Below are positions 8,695 through 17,463 of a DNA stretch of 64,000 bases, piece by piece. The stretch covers positions 1 through 64,000 of the forward strand of contig JANQLU010000085.1 in assembly GCA_028280445.1 (NCBI GenBank), written 5' to 3'. The DNA is from Pirellulaceae bacterium. Its GTDB lineage: Bacteria > Planctomycetota > Planctomycetia > Pirellulales > Pirellulaceae. Position 1 is the stretch's first letter. Every line of letters begins with the position of its first letter. The position numbers and the translations under genes are program-made. The notes below the pieces were generated by a model. That model made no database searches. It was given only the letters and a program-made list of their open reading frames with translations, and was not told the DNA's origin.

Positions 8695-9213
8695 CTAGTT
8701 GCGAGGTGGAAAAACGCCAATAAGCGCAATCAGGAAATTAATGCCGAGGAATGGATTTTGGATACTATATGCCTGCCCGCCACCAGTGAACGAACAGTTA
8801 GCTGGCCCCATTTCTGCGTTGGCAGTCGTATGGTATAAGTTTTCTGAGGTAGCCCCCAAAAATGCCCCAATGGGATCATCGGAGTTCGCTTCGTTCCCAT
8901 TACATTGTGCATTGACATTGTGGTTGTGCGATGGCATCTGACTAATCGTCAGTTGATGCTCAAAATCCCCGCCTTTTTGACCCAAGGCCACAGGAGGAAG
9001 CCCTGGTCCCGTCCCTTGCTGCATCGCAATTCGACCGCGTAAATCGGGAAGCCCAAATGTGGTACGTCCGTCTCCGCCAAAAGTCGTTCCCAAGATCGAA
9101 AACAAGGCTGCGTTCTGAGAAATACTCAATGTCTGACCGTGGCAAAGTGCAAATCCGCGAATTGCGAAATTGCCGCCGAACATTGTAATTTGGCCGATAT
9201 AAGGTTCTGACAT
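8695..9213 (-). CDS. Tail-collar / microcystin-dependent-type protein
   Basis: A 172-residue protein with the phage tail-collar fold used by MdpB-like proteins. It opens with YIGQITMFGGNFAIRGFALC HGQTL, followed by LFSILGTTFGGDGRTTFGLPDLRGR and the MPSHNHN metal- or trimer-associated motif. The C-terminus INFLIALIGVFPPRN is the usual family ending. Family members resemble short-tail-fibre receptor domains but occur widely in bacteria away from prophages; their role is unsettled. No phage structural gene is nearby. DUF6916-like genes flank it on both sides, one co-directional and one divergent. Confidence 0.85.
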   Translation of the reverse strand: MSEPYIGQITMFGGNFAIRGFALCHGQTLSISQNAALFSILGTTFGGDGRTTFGLPDLRGRIAMQQGTGPGLPPVALGQKGGDFEHQLTISQMPSHNHNVNAQCNGNEANSDDPIGAFLGATSENLYHTTANAEMGPANCSFTGGGQAYSIQNPFLGINFLIALIGVFPPRN

Positions 9214-9443
9214 GCTGGACTCCCATCAGTGAATAAATACTCTACCGCAATATCTTAGTGATCCGAGTCCGAAATAACAGCAAGTTGCAACGTTATGGGG
9301 AATTTTGGGGAGATTTCGTCCAATTTTTTTAAATCTTAATGCCATTACAGACGTCAGACATCAATTTTGAACTTGGACATCTGTGTTTGACTGGTTTACC
9401 ATGAACGCACCTGTGAAGATGCATTTTTGGAAGCGAGAGCGTG

Positions 9444-9926
9444 ATGACATCAGAAAATCGAAAATTGGATTTCAATCGACGCGAAGTCATGGGCAAAGGA
9501 CTGGTGCTGACCACCGGAGGGATCATCACAGTAAATTGTGGCAACCTGATCGCCCAAGAACTTGGCATGGATTCACCGCGCAAAACCTCTTACGGTTTTA
9601 GTGAAGAAATGTGGGCCAATATGGTTGGCGAAAAATTCCGCGTTTTGGGCTATTCGTTTGAACAGTCCAAAAGTCGCTTTCGCAGAATGTCCGTCGAATT
9701 GGTCGCCACCAAAATCTACAAGTACGGCAAAAAAGATCGTGCGCGACCCGATTCCATTCGACCTCATGCCATATCTCTACTTTTCAAATTGCCTTACAAC
9801 GCCGAAATCAACTCTGTATCGTTACGCGTTGCACATTCCTGGACGGGCGAACTCAATTTACTGTTTACCAAAATGGAACTGGAAAAATATCCGCGGCAAA
9901 ACATTTACGAAGTCGTATTGAACTGA
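9444..9926 (+). CDS. Tat-exported DUF6916-like protein
   Basis: A 160-residue protein with a twin-arginine-type N-terminus (NRREVMGKGLVLTTGGIIT, RR at about residues 12-13), followed by a domain that matches the DUF6916-like pattern of the neighbour at 8278: MVGEKFRV, then ISLLFKLP and LNLLFTKM. The gene is divergent from the collar gene across 230 bases that presumably hold both promoters. I used ATG 9444 rather than the adjoining GTG. Export is predicted from the signal; function is unknown. The shared domain plus the neighbourhood supports a common role with the collar protein. Confidence 0.6.
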   Translation: MTSENRKLDFNRREVMGKGLVLTTGGIITVNCGNLIAQELGMDSPRKTSYGFSEEMWANMVGEKFRVLGYSFEQSKSRFRRMSVELVATKIYKYGKKDRARPDSIRPHAISLLFKLPYNAEINSVSLRVAHSWTGELNLLFTKMELEKYPRQNIYEVVLN

Positions 9927-9981
9927 ACGGTAGCCGAGTTTGTCCGACAGTGATACCGGTTTCAACACGGTAGTGAATCAT

Positions 9982-10060
9982 AAGCGCGAAGTGTGAGCGA
10001 GGGACCACAAACAAATCAGACGTGCAATGAAGCGTCGCCTCTCGCTCACGTTTCGCACTT
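9982..10060. repeat. Family D inverted repeat
   Basis: AAGCGCGAAGTGTGAGCGAG pairs imperfectly with CTCGCTCACGTTTCGCACTT. It begins 55 bases after the stop of the Tat-exported gene. The rest of this 344-base gap holds no gene that I can see. Confidence 0.8.
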
Positions 10061-10270
10061 GAGATTTCAAAGTTCGTTGCGCAATAGTGTAATATGTTGC
10101 ATATTATCCGCTTCGATACGCGCACTGGCACCCGCAACAACTGTGGCAAAATGCGGCACCTTATCATCGCGCAAGATCCAATTGCCAAACACAACAATCG
10201 ATGGCGATCGAAAATTTGATCTTTCTACCAATCAGCGTTACACTCGACCATCATCCCAGCGCGCTTGGAC

Positions 10271-10843
10271 ATGAAAAAAATGTCTGTCACTTTTTTCAAA
10301 CGATACCGTATGCATTTTGATCTGGATCGTTTGGAAATTCCAAAATCCTCCGTTCCAGATGGCTTTCGAACTCATGCTTGGAACAGCGAAATTCTCGAAA
10401 ACCATGCGGACGCGAAATTCAACAGTTTCAAATCTGAAATCGATGCAGCCGTTTTCCCGTGCCTCGGAGATCGAGCCAGTTGCCTGAGGTTGATGCGCGA
10501 GATTTCGACGCGAAACGGATTTGTACCCGAAGCAACCTGGCTGATTACGTTCGAAGACCACGATTCGGGATTTCAGCAAAACTGTGCGACAATTCAAGCG
10601 ATATGCGAATCGCCCGGAATCGGCGCGATCCAAAACGTTGGAGTCGTTCCCGATTTTCGCGGCCTGGGTCTCGGTACATTGTTGTTATCAAAATCGCTGC
10701 TTGGGCTCAGACGTGCCGGGTTAAGTATCGGTTCGCTCGAGGTGACTGCCGAAAACATCGGAGCGCTGCGTCTGTATCAACGTTTTGGATTCAAGATCGT
10801 TCGCACAGTTTACAAATCGATCGAATTGCCCGTTGGAGCTTGA
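10271..10843 (+). CDS. GNAT family N-acetyltransferase
   Basis: About 190 residues. The C-terminal half has the GNAT signature: IQNVGVVPDFRGLGLGTLLL (acetyl-CoA loop RGLGLG) and VTAENIGALRLYQRFGFKIV. The N-terminal half (residues 1-115) is divergent and contains aromatic- and Asp-rich segments, possibly the acceptor site. ATG 10271 was chosen over the TTG two codons earlier; ATG 10280 is a further option. It is convergent with the dus gene, with only 6 bases between the stops. The substrate is unknown. Confidence 0.85.
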   Translation: MKKMSVTFFKRYRMHFDLDRLEIPKSSVPDGFRTHAWNSEILENHADAKFNSFKSEIDAAVFPCLGDRASCLRLMREISTRNGFVPEATWLITFEDHDSGFQQNCATIQAICESPGIGAIQNVGVVPDFRGLGLGTLLLSKSLLGLRRAGLSIGSLEVTAENIGALRLYQRFGFKIVRTVYKSIELPVGA

Positions 10844-10849
10844 CGCCGT

Positions 10850-11908
10850 CTACGTCTCGGCTGAAATTTTTTCACGCGGAAAATACTCTTCGACGACTCG
10901 AAAAAATCCTTCACGAGTTGTCACTTTGGCAACATGGCGTCGAAAATGGCGTGCACCATATTGTCCGGCAGCATAACAACAAGCGTATTTGCGCATCAAC
11001 ATCGTGCCTTCGGCTTCACCAAATCGTTTCACAATCAAATCATAATGATGCAACATGCACTGACGTTGCTGATCGAGGGTCGGATCGGGCGGAACTGGCT
11101 CACCTCGCAATGCCGCGGCCGCCTGAGCAAACAACCACGGACGACCGAGCGACGCGCGTGCGATCATGACACCATCGACATCGTATCGCCGAAAAGCCTC
11201 GACAACATCGTCGGCCGATCCCAAATCCCCGTTACCAATTAAAGGAATTTTTTTCAGGTAAGGTTTGATTTGAGAAATCAAATCCCAATCGGCATTACCC
11301 CGAAACATATCTTGGGCCGTTCGTCCATGGACGGTCAGTGCCGCGGCTCCGGCGCCTTCGACGACTTGTGCAACATCGATTGCATTAATTTTGTCCCGCG
11401 TGCATCCCAACCGGATTTTTGCCGTTACCGGCGTTGGCGCACAAGCCTCGACCACTGTCGAAATGATCTCTCCCATTTTGTCGGGAACACGCAACAAATA
11501 CGAACCGCTATGGGCTTTCTCGGTCACTTGTTTGACGGGACAACCGAAATTAATGTCGACCACGCTCACTCCGTACTCGGTCGCCAAACGATGTCCGACC
11601 TTGGCGAGTGTTTCGGGTTGGTTGTCCCAGATTTGAACAGCCAATGGTCGCGCCTCGTCTTTCACCCCCCACAATCGATCGGGATGCTCCGCTTTTTCGC
11701 GCTCCATCCAAACAAATCCTCGCGCGTTGACCATTTCGGTCGCCTGCAATCCCGTACCACCATACTCTCGGACAATCTGCCGAAACGCATAGTTGGTAAA
11801 CCCAGCCATTGGCGCTTGGAGAATGGGCGGGTCAACGCATACATTGCCAATCATCAACGGTTGGAGACCGGCTATGGTATACGGGTTGTCGGAAACTACA
11901 CTGTCCAT
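10850..11908 (-). CDS. dus: tRNA-dihydrouridine synthase
   Basis: About 352 residues, the usual length of bacterial Dus enzymes, which reduce uridines in the D-loop of tRNA using FMN and NADPH. Clear family motifs are LQAPMAGFTNYAFR (FMN site), INFGCPVKQV (the GCP cysteine), ALTVHGRTAQDMFRGNADW and IGNGDLGSADDVVEAF with VDGVMIARASLGRPWLF. It is closest to the DusB group by eye. ATG 11908 was chosen over TTG 11920. It is divergent from the LigD-PE-like gene, and its 3' end abuts the GNAT gene. Confidence 0.9.
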   Translation of the reverse strand: MDSVVSDNPYTIAGLQPLMIGNVCVDPPILQAPMAGFTNYAFRQIVREYGGTGLQATEMVNARGFVWMEREKAEHPDRLWGVKDEARPLAVQIWDNQPETLAKVGHRLATEYGVSVVDINFGCPVKQVTEKAHSGSYLLRVPDKMGEIISTVVEACAPTPVTAKIRLGCTRDKINAIDVAQVVEGAGAAALTVHGRTAQDMFRGNADWDLISQIKPYLKKIPLIGNGDLGSADDVVEAFRRYDVDGVMIARASLGRPWLFAQAAAALRGEPVPPDPTLDQQRQCMLHHYDLIVKRFGEAEGTMLMRKYACCYAAGQYGARHFRRHVAKVTTREGFFRVVEEYFPREKISAET

Positions 11909-12128
11909 GGAACCTGGCAAATGACGCCTGTTGATAAAAAACCTTGATCACGACAATTACATCAGCAATTGCCACCCGTCGAAAGATGTCTATTGTGAAA
12001 GGATACTCTCCAGTCGAATATGCGACAACGATAATTCACATCTATTCCCAATACGACATCGTGACCAAAAATTAAAGAAAACGGAAACTGACCGCTACAA
12101 TGCTGCCACCAAGCTTGCGTTAAAAATC

Positions 12129-12551
12129 ATGACCGAATTACACGACACCAGAAATTCGTCCGACAAGCGGTTTGTCCTGCTGTTTCATCAGGTCAGCGAT
12201 TCCTTTATCGACAGGTATGGCCGTGGTTCCCATTGGGACTTGTTGCTGGAGCATGACGGATTGTTGTTGGCCTGGGCAGTTTCTGAAAATCCGTTTGACA
12301 ATCCTGGCCAGCAAATTGACGCCGCCAAAATTCATCACCATCGCATGGAATATTTGGATTACGAAGGGCCGGTGTCGCATGACCGTGGCACTGTAAAGCG
12401 CCACGATCAAGGAATCATCCAATGGATTTGCCACAAAAGCCAACAAGTTGTTGTCGATGTATTTGGTGAAATAAATTCAGGTCGTATTACTTTAGAACTG
12501 ATTTTAGGCGACAGTTGGAACGTCACATTCGTTCCCGCCCAGCGACACTAA
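12129..12551 (+). CDS. Stand-alone LigD phosphoesterase-like domain protein
   Basis: About 140 residues matching the DNA polymerase-ligase N-terminal 3'-phosphoesterase domain of LigD. FVLLFHQ, then SHWDLLLEHDGLLLAWAV, DAAKIHHHRMEYLDYEGPV and RGTVKRHDQG line up with the family. LigD PE removes 3' ribonucleotides and phosphates during end joining. Here the HWDxRLE arginine is Leu (HWDLLLE), so activity may differ. No ligase or polymerase domain and no Ku gene are nearby. The frame extends upstream, but ATG 12129 gives a normal-length domain. I infer a nucleic-acid-repair-like role only from the fold. Confidence 0.7.
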   Translation: MTELHDTRNSSDKRFVLLFHQVSDSFIDRYGRGSHWDLLLEHDGLLLAWAVSENPFDNPGQQIDAAKIHHHRMEYLDYEGPVSHDRGTVKRHDQGIIQWICHKSQQVVVDVFGEINSGRITLELILGDSWNVTFVPAQRH

Positions 12552-12564
12552 TGCAGGACCACCT

Positions 12565-12691
12565 GTGAGCTGCAAGGCGCTAGCCGCCGGTTGGTTAGCG
12601 CTTCGAACCGGCGGCTAGCGCCTTGCCGCTCACAGGATTACGCTCAGCAGGAGCCTCGCCCTCCCAGGCCGGTAGGAACCGGCCCTATTTA
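12565..12691. repeat. Family A palindrome followed by family C unit and family B half-copy
   Basis: A near-perfect A palindrome lies at 12565-12633. A C unit follows at about 12641-12665 (CAGGAGCCTCGCCCTCCC), then a single B arm at 12668-12688 (GGCCGGTAGGAACCGGCCCT) that directly abuts the stop codon of the minus-strand gene at 12689. It lies between convergent genes. Confidence 0.85.
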
Positions 12692-13423
12692 ACGAATCGA
12701 TTCCCGTTCGAGACTGGAAACAATATCTTCAAACGTGATGACAGATTGCCCGGGTTCGGTCGTTTGTCCTTTCAACCGGACTTTCCCCTCCAACAACTCG
12801 ATGGATTCGACAATGACGTCTCCACCGCCGATCGTGTCGCTCGGTAGCGTCACCAAAGCGACAGGTTTGCCGTCTTCTTCGGTCCACTGCATGGAAAACC
12901 CAGAACGGCTAATGCCGTCGCTGACTTCGTCCAGCCATTTGGAAATCGGCAAGCTCACGACCCCGGCTCGCACATCATCGATGCGGATGGCCAACTGATT
13001 GGATTGATCAGTGCAATAAACATCGCCTTCACAAACAACGATGCCGGAAAAACGCGAAGACTCAAATTTGAACGCCAACTTGATTTTTCCGGATGTGATC
13101 GCGACGCGTGGATCGCGTACATTTCGTGGCAGTGTATCTGGAAATTTTTTGGGCATGTCCGTTGCCAGCCAACCGTTGATTTGTTCCTGAGTAAACTCCG
13201 CTTCCCATCGGCCTTCGACCTGCAAATCGTTTTGCAGTTTCAAAACTTGCGATTCAAACTCGTCACCAGCAGCTTCGTATTTTTCAACGTCAATTTCCAA
13301 AGCCGCCTGATAGAAATCGGGAATCCGCTGTGCCGACTGATACAGGAAAAAAACGACACCGACCAGGACGACAAAAAACCCGACTAGGAACAAAAAGATT
13401 TTTATCAAGCAACCACGCATCAT
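12689..13423 (-). CDS. Membrane-anchored protein of unknown function
   Basis: About 244 residues with one N-terminal transmembrane helix (residues 5-27, IFLFLVGFFVVLVGVVFFLY). A long extracytoplasmic part follows, with alternating hydrophobic strands (residues 75-235) and a WEAEFTQEQINGWLATDMPKKFP segment that I have seen in planctomycete proteins of this type. ATG 13423, preceded by AGAGAG, was preferred to ATG 13456, which would add a basic leader. It resembles bitopic lipid- or YdgA-like periplasmic proteins only loosely. Function not recognised. Confidence 0.65.
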   Translation of the reverse strand: MMRGCLIKIFLFLVGFFVVLVGVVFFLYQSAQRIPDFYQAALEIDVEKYEAAGDEFESQVLKLQNDLQVEGRWEAEFTQEQINGWLATDMPKKFPDTLPRNVRDPRVAITSGKIKLAFKFESSRFSGIVVCEGDVYCTDQSNQLAIRIDDVRAGVVSLPISKWLDEVSDGISRSGFSMQWTEEDGKPVALVTLPSDTIGGGDVIVESIELLEGKVRLKGQTTEPGQSVITFEDIVSSLERESIR

Positions 13424-13615
13424 GCGGTCTCTCTTGTGACGAAAAGCAGTTTTCATGACGAAAACTGCTTCGAATGTTAGAACTGGCTACTTGAGGAGTC
13501 AACGTTGATCGTTTCCGCCTGGCCACAAACGATGGCAAATACTGCTACTACGTTGCAAAAAACAAGCGATTTTCCTACACGTTTTGTAGCAGGCATCACA
13601 CTGATGAATTCGAAG

Positions 13616-13868
13616 CAGGGCCGGTTCCCGCCGACCGTTTTATTCGAATCGGCCGCAAGAACCGGCCCCTATCGTTGTATGCCACAATTTTGAAGTTTCG
13701 GGAGGGCGAGGCTCCCGCCGAGCCTGAACCTGTGAGCGGCAAGGTCTGAATTCGTGAGCGACAAGGCGCTCACAATAGCTTTGCTGGCGGCTCGGCAGGA
13801 GCCTCGCCCTCCCAAGCCGGTTTCCACTGATCGTTTTGTTCCGATCGGCCGGTGGGAACCGGCCCTAC
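13616..13868. repeat. Repeat cluster: B, C, partial A, C, B
   Basis: A degenerate B copy (13616-13671) is followed by a C unit (13699-13724), truncated A fragments (about 13732-13772, two GTGAGCG starts), a C unit (13789-13813) and a second B copy ending GGAACCGGCCCTAC (13815-13868). This fills most of the 459-base gap between two minus-strand genes; no gene was seen. It ends 15 bases from the stop codon of the S41-like gene. Confidence 0.85.
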
Positions 13869-13882
13869 TCGATCGGCAATTT

Positions 13883-15265
13883 CTAGCTGACCTGCTTTTT
13901 GATCGCTTTCAACATGTCCTCTGGCTTGCAGTGAACATCCACTTTAAAACGGACTGGCGTCAGCGCGCCATATCGTCGATTGTATTCGCCACCCATTTTC
14001 TCTAGCCATTTTTCATCACTGGGCACAAACACGGACGTCGTCACATTACCCAATGCACCTTTTTGGTTGGGCAAATCCAAACGTGCCTTGACCGCTGGGC
14101 TGCACAGCGCGCCATTGCCGACAAAAACGGCTCCCGATTTTTTCAACGCGTTGTAAATCATCAGTGTCGGGCCAGTAACATTTTTGTTGCAAACAACGAA
14201 CACTTTCTTGTTGGCCAGGCAGTTGTCCGACCCTGTTTTGATCTGGCGAACACGAACGTTGCTATAAACTGTTCCCAAATCGTGTTCGTCAGAAACGGCA
14301 TCGGCAAACAGCAGCGCGTGGTGAAAATCAACGGCGCCAGCCACGTTGAAATCGAGCACGACAGCTTCGAACCCCTGTTGATCGATCTGGGCTGCCAACG
14401 TTTTGATTTCTGCAGCCGTACTGCCTGAAATCCGCTCAATTTTCAGCAAAGCGATTTTGCCATCTTTGGAGATGTTGAAATTCCAGCTATCGTCGTCATT
14501 TCTTCTAACGCCTGAAACCGTTGGTAAAGGAATTTTGTCCCGCACCATATCAAAGACTTGAACCTTACCGTCTTTTTCGTTTTTGACTTTGATCGAAACT
14601 TTGGTGCCACGCAGACCGCGTAATTCATCGACCACCTTGCCGAGTTTCCAGCCTTTAGTCGATTCACCGTCGATTTCCAGAATCATATCGCCCGCGCGAA
14701 CTCCCGCGTTGCGAGCGGCACCGCCAACATACGGTCGAGTAATCACCGAATAATTGTTTCGAAACGCCAATTGAATCCCAATGCCGACATATCGGTTTTC
14801 TGAAAGTTGTTTTTCAACTCTCAGAGCTTTTGGAGCAATCCAGTTTCCGCCCGGTTCGATGGAATTGGCAACATAGCTGTAGACCACATCCCGGTCGCGC
14901 TGTTGAATTTCCCGATTTCCACATTCTTTCCAACATTTCGACAAAAACTTTTGAAACGCGTCGTTGGTTGCCAGCTTTGAAACCTCTGCCGACAGAGTTT
15001 TGGGAGGACGCTGGCCGTTGGTGATATAGATTCCACGCGCGGCTGCTAAAATAACAGACTGTTTTGGCGGTGCCTGAAGATGATTTTCGTTGGCAACTCG
15101 CCAGATGTCGTTGACCGTTGACCAGACATTTTTGGAGACGTCATCTTTGGCGGTATCTTGCACCGCAGCATCCGACTGAGCGAACGCAAGCTGTGGCAAT
15201 AACACAATTGCTGCCAATAAAGATGTAAATTTAAAAACCGAATGGGTGACGTATTTGCCAAACAT
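13883..15265 (-). CDS. PDZ-containing S41/C-terminal-processing-peptidase-like protein, probably inactive
   Basis: A 460-residue exported protein. It has a signal peptide (residues 1-30, ending AFA), then a helical region. A PDZ domain (about residues 165-250) contains VGIGIQLAFRNNYSVITRPYVGGAARNAGVRAGDMILEIDG. The C-terminal fold follows the tail-specific protease plan, with KIALLKIERISGSTAAEI and AVVLDFNVAGAVDF. Where CtpA enzymes have SASASE and TFGKG, this protein has NVTGPTLM and NGALCSP, so the catalytic Ser and Lys are missing. It may bind rather than cut substrates. ATG 15265 follows AAAGGA. It is divergent from the GMC gene. Confidence 0.75.
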   Translation of the reverse strand: MFGKYVTHSVFKFTSLLAAIVLLPQLAFAQSDAAVQDTAKDDVSKNVWSTVNDIWRVANENHLQAPPKQSVILAAARGIYITNGQRPPKTLSAEVSKLATNDAFQKFLSKCWKECGNREIQQRDRDVVYSYVANSIEPGGNWIAPKALRVEKQLSENRYVGIGIQLAFRNNYSVITRPYVGGAARNAGVRAGDMILEIDGESTKGWKLGKVVDELRGLRGTKVSIKVKNEKDGKVQVFDMVRDKIPLPTVSGVRRNDDDSWNFNISKDGKIALLKIERISGSTAAEIKTLAAQIDQQGFEAVVLDFNVAGAVDFHHALLFADAVSDEHDLGTVYSNVRVRQIKTGSDNCLANKKVFVVCNKNVTGPTLMIYNALKKSGAVFVGNGALCSPAVKARLDLPNQKGALGNVTTSVFVPSDEKWLEKMGGEYNRRYGALTPVRFKVDVHCKPEDMLKAIKKQVS

Positions 15266-15342
15266 AAAATATCCTTTCAACGACGGTTCTGAGCTCAGGA
15301 CACATTTATTGAAAACTTAATTGACATTCGAATCAAGAGAAA

Positions 15343-17361
15343 ATGGCTCTCTCATCCAAACAACTGAAAACGCTGGAATTGATCTGCAACACGTTGTGCC
15401 CAAGTCTTGAATCGGACCATGACGACGAAAAGCCGTTTTTCGCGCATTCTGCCAGCGATTCCGAAGTCCATCTTCATTTTGAACGTCGCCTCGAAGCCGC
15501 AAATCTTGTCGAACAATCGCGGATTGGCCGCGTTTTACGCCTGATTGAATACCCGATCATCTGCTGGCTGTTTACCAAACGGTTTCGATCTTTCTCGAAA
15601 CTGGGTCTGGATGATCGCTCTGAAATCCTCCGACGGTGGAGAGATAGTCAATCGCCTGACCTGAGAAAATTGTTTCAAAGTATTAAACGTCTCACATTTT
15701 TTCTGACATATGCCAAACCTGCGGACGGGACCACAACCAACCCGACTTGGAACACGATCGACTACCCCGGACGCAATCCGCTGGCAGCAAACCGCGAAAA
15801 AACGGAATTAGTTCCGGTTTGGAATTGCGGAGAACAATCCGTTGTCAATTGTGATGTGCTGATCATCGGATCAGGTGCAGGCGGGAGCGTTGTTGCCGCC
15901 AATCTTGCACGTGCGGGTCTCGATTGTGTAGTGGCTGAAAAAGGCAAGTTGTTTCAACGCGATGAACTTGGACTCAGTGAGTATCATGGCAATCGAACGC
16001 TGTTTGACAAATATGGCTCCCTATCCACCGATGATTTGAGCGTCGTTATCCTTTCAGGCTCGACAGTGGGTGGCGGCACCACCGTCAATTGGATGACGAG
16101 TCTTCGTCCAGACGCAAAAGTTCTCCGGCAGTGGGCTGACGACTTTGGATTTGACGCCGCTGTTGATGGACGCTTGTCCGAATGTTTTAACCATGTCGAA
16201 AAACGATTGTCGGTCGGACACCAACAAAATGTTCTCAATCGGCAAAATCAAATTTTGAAAAATGGCTGCCAGGCACTTGGATTGGAAACGGTTGACATTC
16301 CTCGTAACGCTATCGACTGTGGCGATTGCGGATTTTGTGGCTACGGTTGTCGTAAAACGGGCAAGCAGGATACGCCGTCGACTTTTCTGCAAGATGCGAT
16401 CGCTGCCAAAACGCGAATTGCAACCGAACTCGAAATCACCAAAATCAACATCGAATCTGGCAAAGTCGTCGGTGCTCAGGGGAAACTAACCGTTGGCAAT
16501 TCGTCACGTCCGATTGAAATCAAATGTAACGCCGTTGTTTGTGCTGGCGGTGCGATTCAAACTCCTGCTCTGTTGCTGCGTTCTGGGCTCAAGCACCCTC
16601 ATCTGGGCCAAAATCTGTTTCTTCACCCGACAACCGCCATCGTCGCATTTCATTCCGAACCGGTCGAAGCCTGGTCGGGCCAACCGCAAACGGTTCTCTG
16701 CGATGCTTTTAGTGATCTGGATGGCAGCGGATATGGAGTTCGGCTCGAGGTCGCTCCGCTCCATCCCGGGTTTGGCGGTTTGGGATTGGCTTGGAATCAT
16801 CCCCAGCAACACAAACAAATGATGAAGAATTTGAAATATATGGCTAACACGATTGTGTTATGTCGAGACCAGTCGGGTGGAAAGGTTTCGTTGGATCACG
16901 CAGGCCAACCCAAAGTCAGCTACCGACTGGGTCAGCAGGAAAGTCGTTTTTTGCTGCGTGGCAGTTACGAAGCGTTAAAAATTCAGCACGCCGCGGGCGC
17001 TCATACCGTCGTTGGTCCGCATCAACAATTGCTTTATTGGACAAATTCGCAAAACGGTTTTCTGGCTGGCGAAGACATCCGGCTGGACAGCGTGACCGAT
17101 TTTGAAGCTGCCTTGCAAAATCTTGGAACGCGAACCAATCACTTGAGTTTGTTCAGCGCTCACCAAATGTCGACATGTCGTATCGCGGCCAAGCCAGAAC
17201 TCGGTCCACTGACCATTGAAGGCTGCTGGCAAAATGTGCAAAATCTATATGTCTGCGATGGGAGCGTATTGCCCACCTCCTGCGGTGTAAATCCCATGAT
17301 TACGATTATGGGCCTCGCGCAACATATTGGTAATTCCATCTGTCAAAATCTCGGTTCATAG
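15343..17361 (+). CDS. GMC family FAD-dependent oxidoreductase
   Basis: A 672-residue protein. An N-terminal helical region of about 165 residues precedes the FAD dinucleotide motif (VLIIGSGAGGSVVAANLARAG, from residue 171). GSTVGGGTTVNWMTSLR is the second FAD contact. A Cys cluster CGDCGFCGYGC lies at residues 326-336, as in long-chain alcohol oxidase-type members. The C-terminal part has SAHQMSTCRI and CGVNPMITIMGLAQHIG, with the usual His/Asn active-site region. It probably oxidises a hydroxylated substrate such as a long-chain alcohol or sterol; the electron acceptor is unknown. There is no signal peptide. It starts at ATG 15343 after AAGAGA. Confidence 0.8.
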   Translation: MALSSKQLKTLELICNTLCPSLESDHDDEKPFFAHSASDSEVHLHFERRLEAANLVEQSRIGRVLRLIEYPIICWLFTKRFRSFSKLGLDDRSEILRRWRDSQSPDLRKLFQSIKRLTFFLTYAKPADGTTTNPTWNTIDYPGRNPLAANREKTELVPVWNCGEQSVVNCDVLIIGSGAGGSVVAANLARAGLDCVVAEKGKLFQRDELGLSEYHGNRTLFDKYGSLSTDDLSVVILSGSTVGGGTTVNWMTSLRPDAKVLRQWADDFGFDAAVDGRLSECFNHVEKRLSVGHQQNVLNRQNQILKNGCQALGLETVDIPRNAIDCGDCGFCGYGCRKTGKQDTPSTFLQDAIAAKTRIATELEITKINIESGKVVGAQGKLTVGNSSRPIEIKCNAVVCAGGAIQTPALLLRSGLKHPHLGQNLFLHPTTAIVAFHSEPVEAWSGQPQTVLCDAFSDLDGSGYGVRLEVAPLHPGFGGLGLAWNHPQQHKQMMKNLKYMANTIVLCRDQSGGKVSLDHAGQPKVSYRLGQQESRFLLRGSYEALKIQHAAGAHTVVGPHQQLLYWTNSQNGFLAGEDIRLDSVTDFEAALQNLGTRTNHLSLFSAHQMSTCRIAAKPELGPLTIEGCWQNVQNLYVCDGSVLPTSCGVNPMITIMGLAQHIGNSICQNLGS

Positions 17362-17372
17362 GACGGTTTTGA

Positions 17373-17430
17373 CGTAGGGCCGGTTCCCACCGGCCAAACC
17401 AACAAAACGGCCGGTGGGAACCGGCCCTAC
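17373..17430. repeat. Family B inverted repeat
   Basis: Near-perfect copy: GTAGGGCCGGTTCCCACCGG and its mirror CCGGTGGGAACCGGCCCTAC around an AAACCAACAAAAC loop. It starts 12 bases after the GMC stop codon and lies 33 bases before the next plus-strand start. Confidence 0.95.
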
Positions 17431-17463
17431 TTTGATCAAGCAATACTACGACGTTTTTGAAAA

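Noticed and set aside
8695..9213. Prophage or tailocin signalled by the tail-collar protein
   Set aside because: No tail, capsid, integrase or lysis gene is near; the collar fold is common outside phages.
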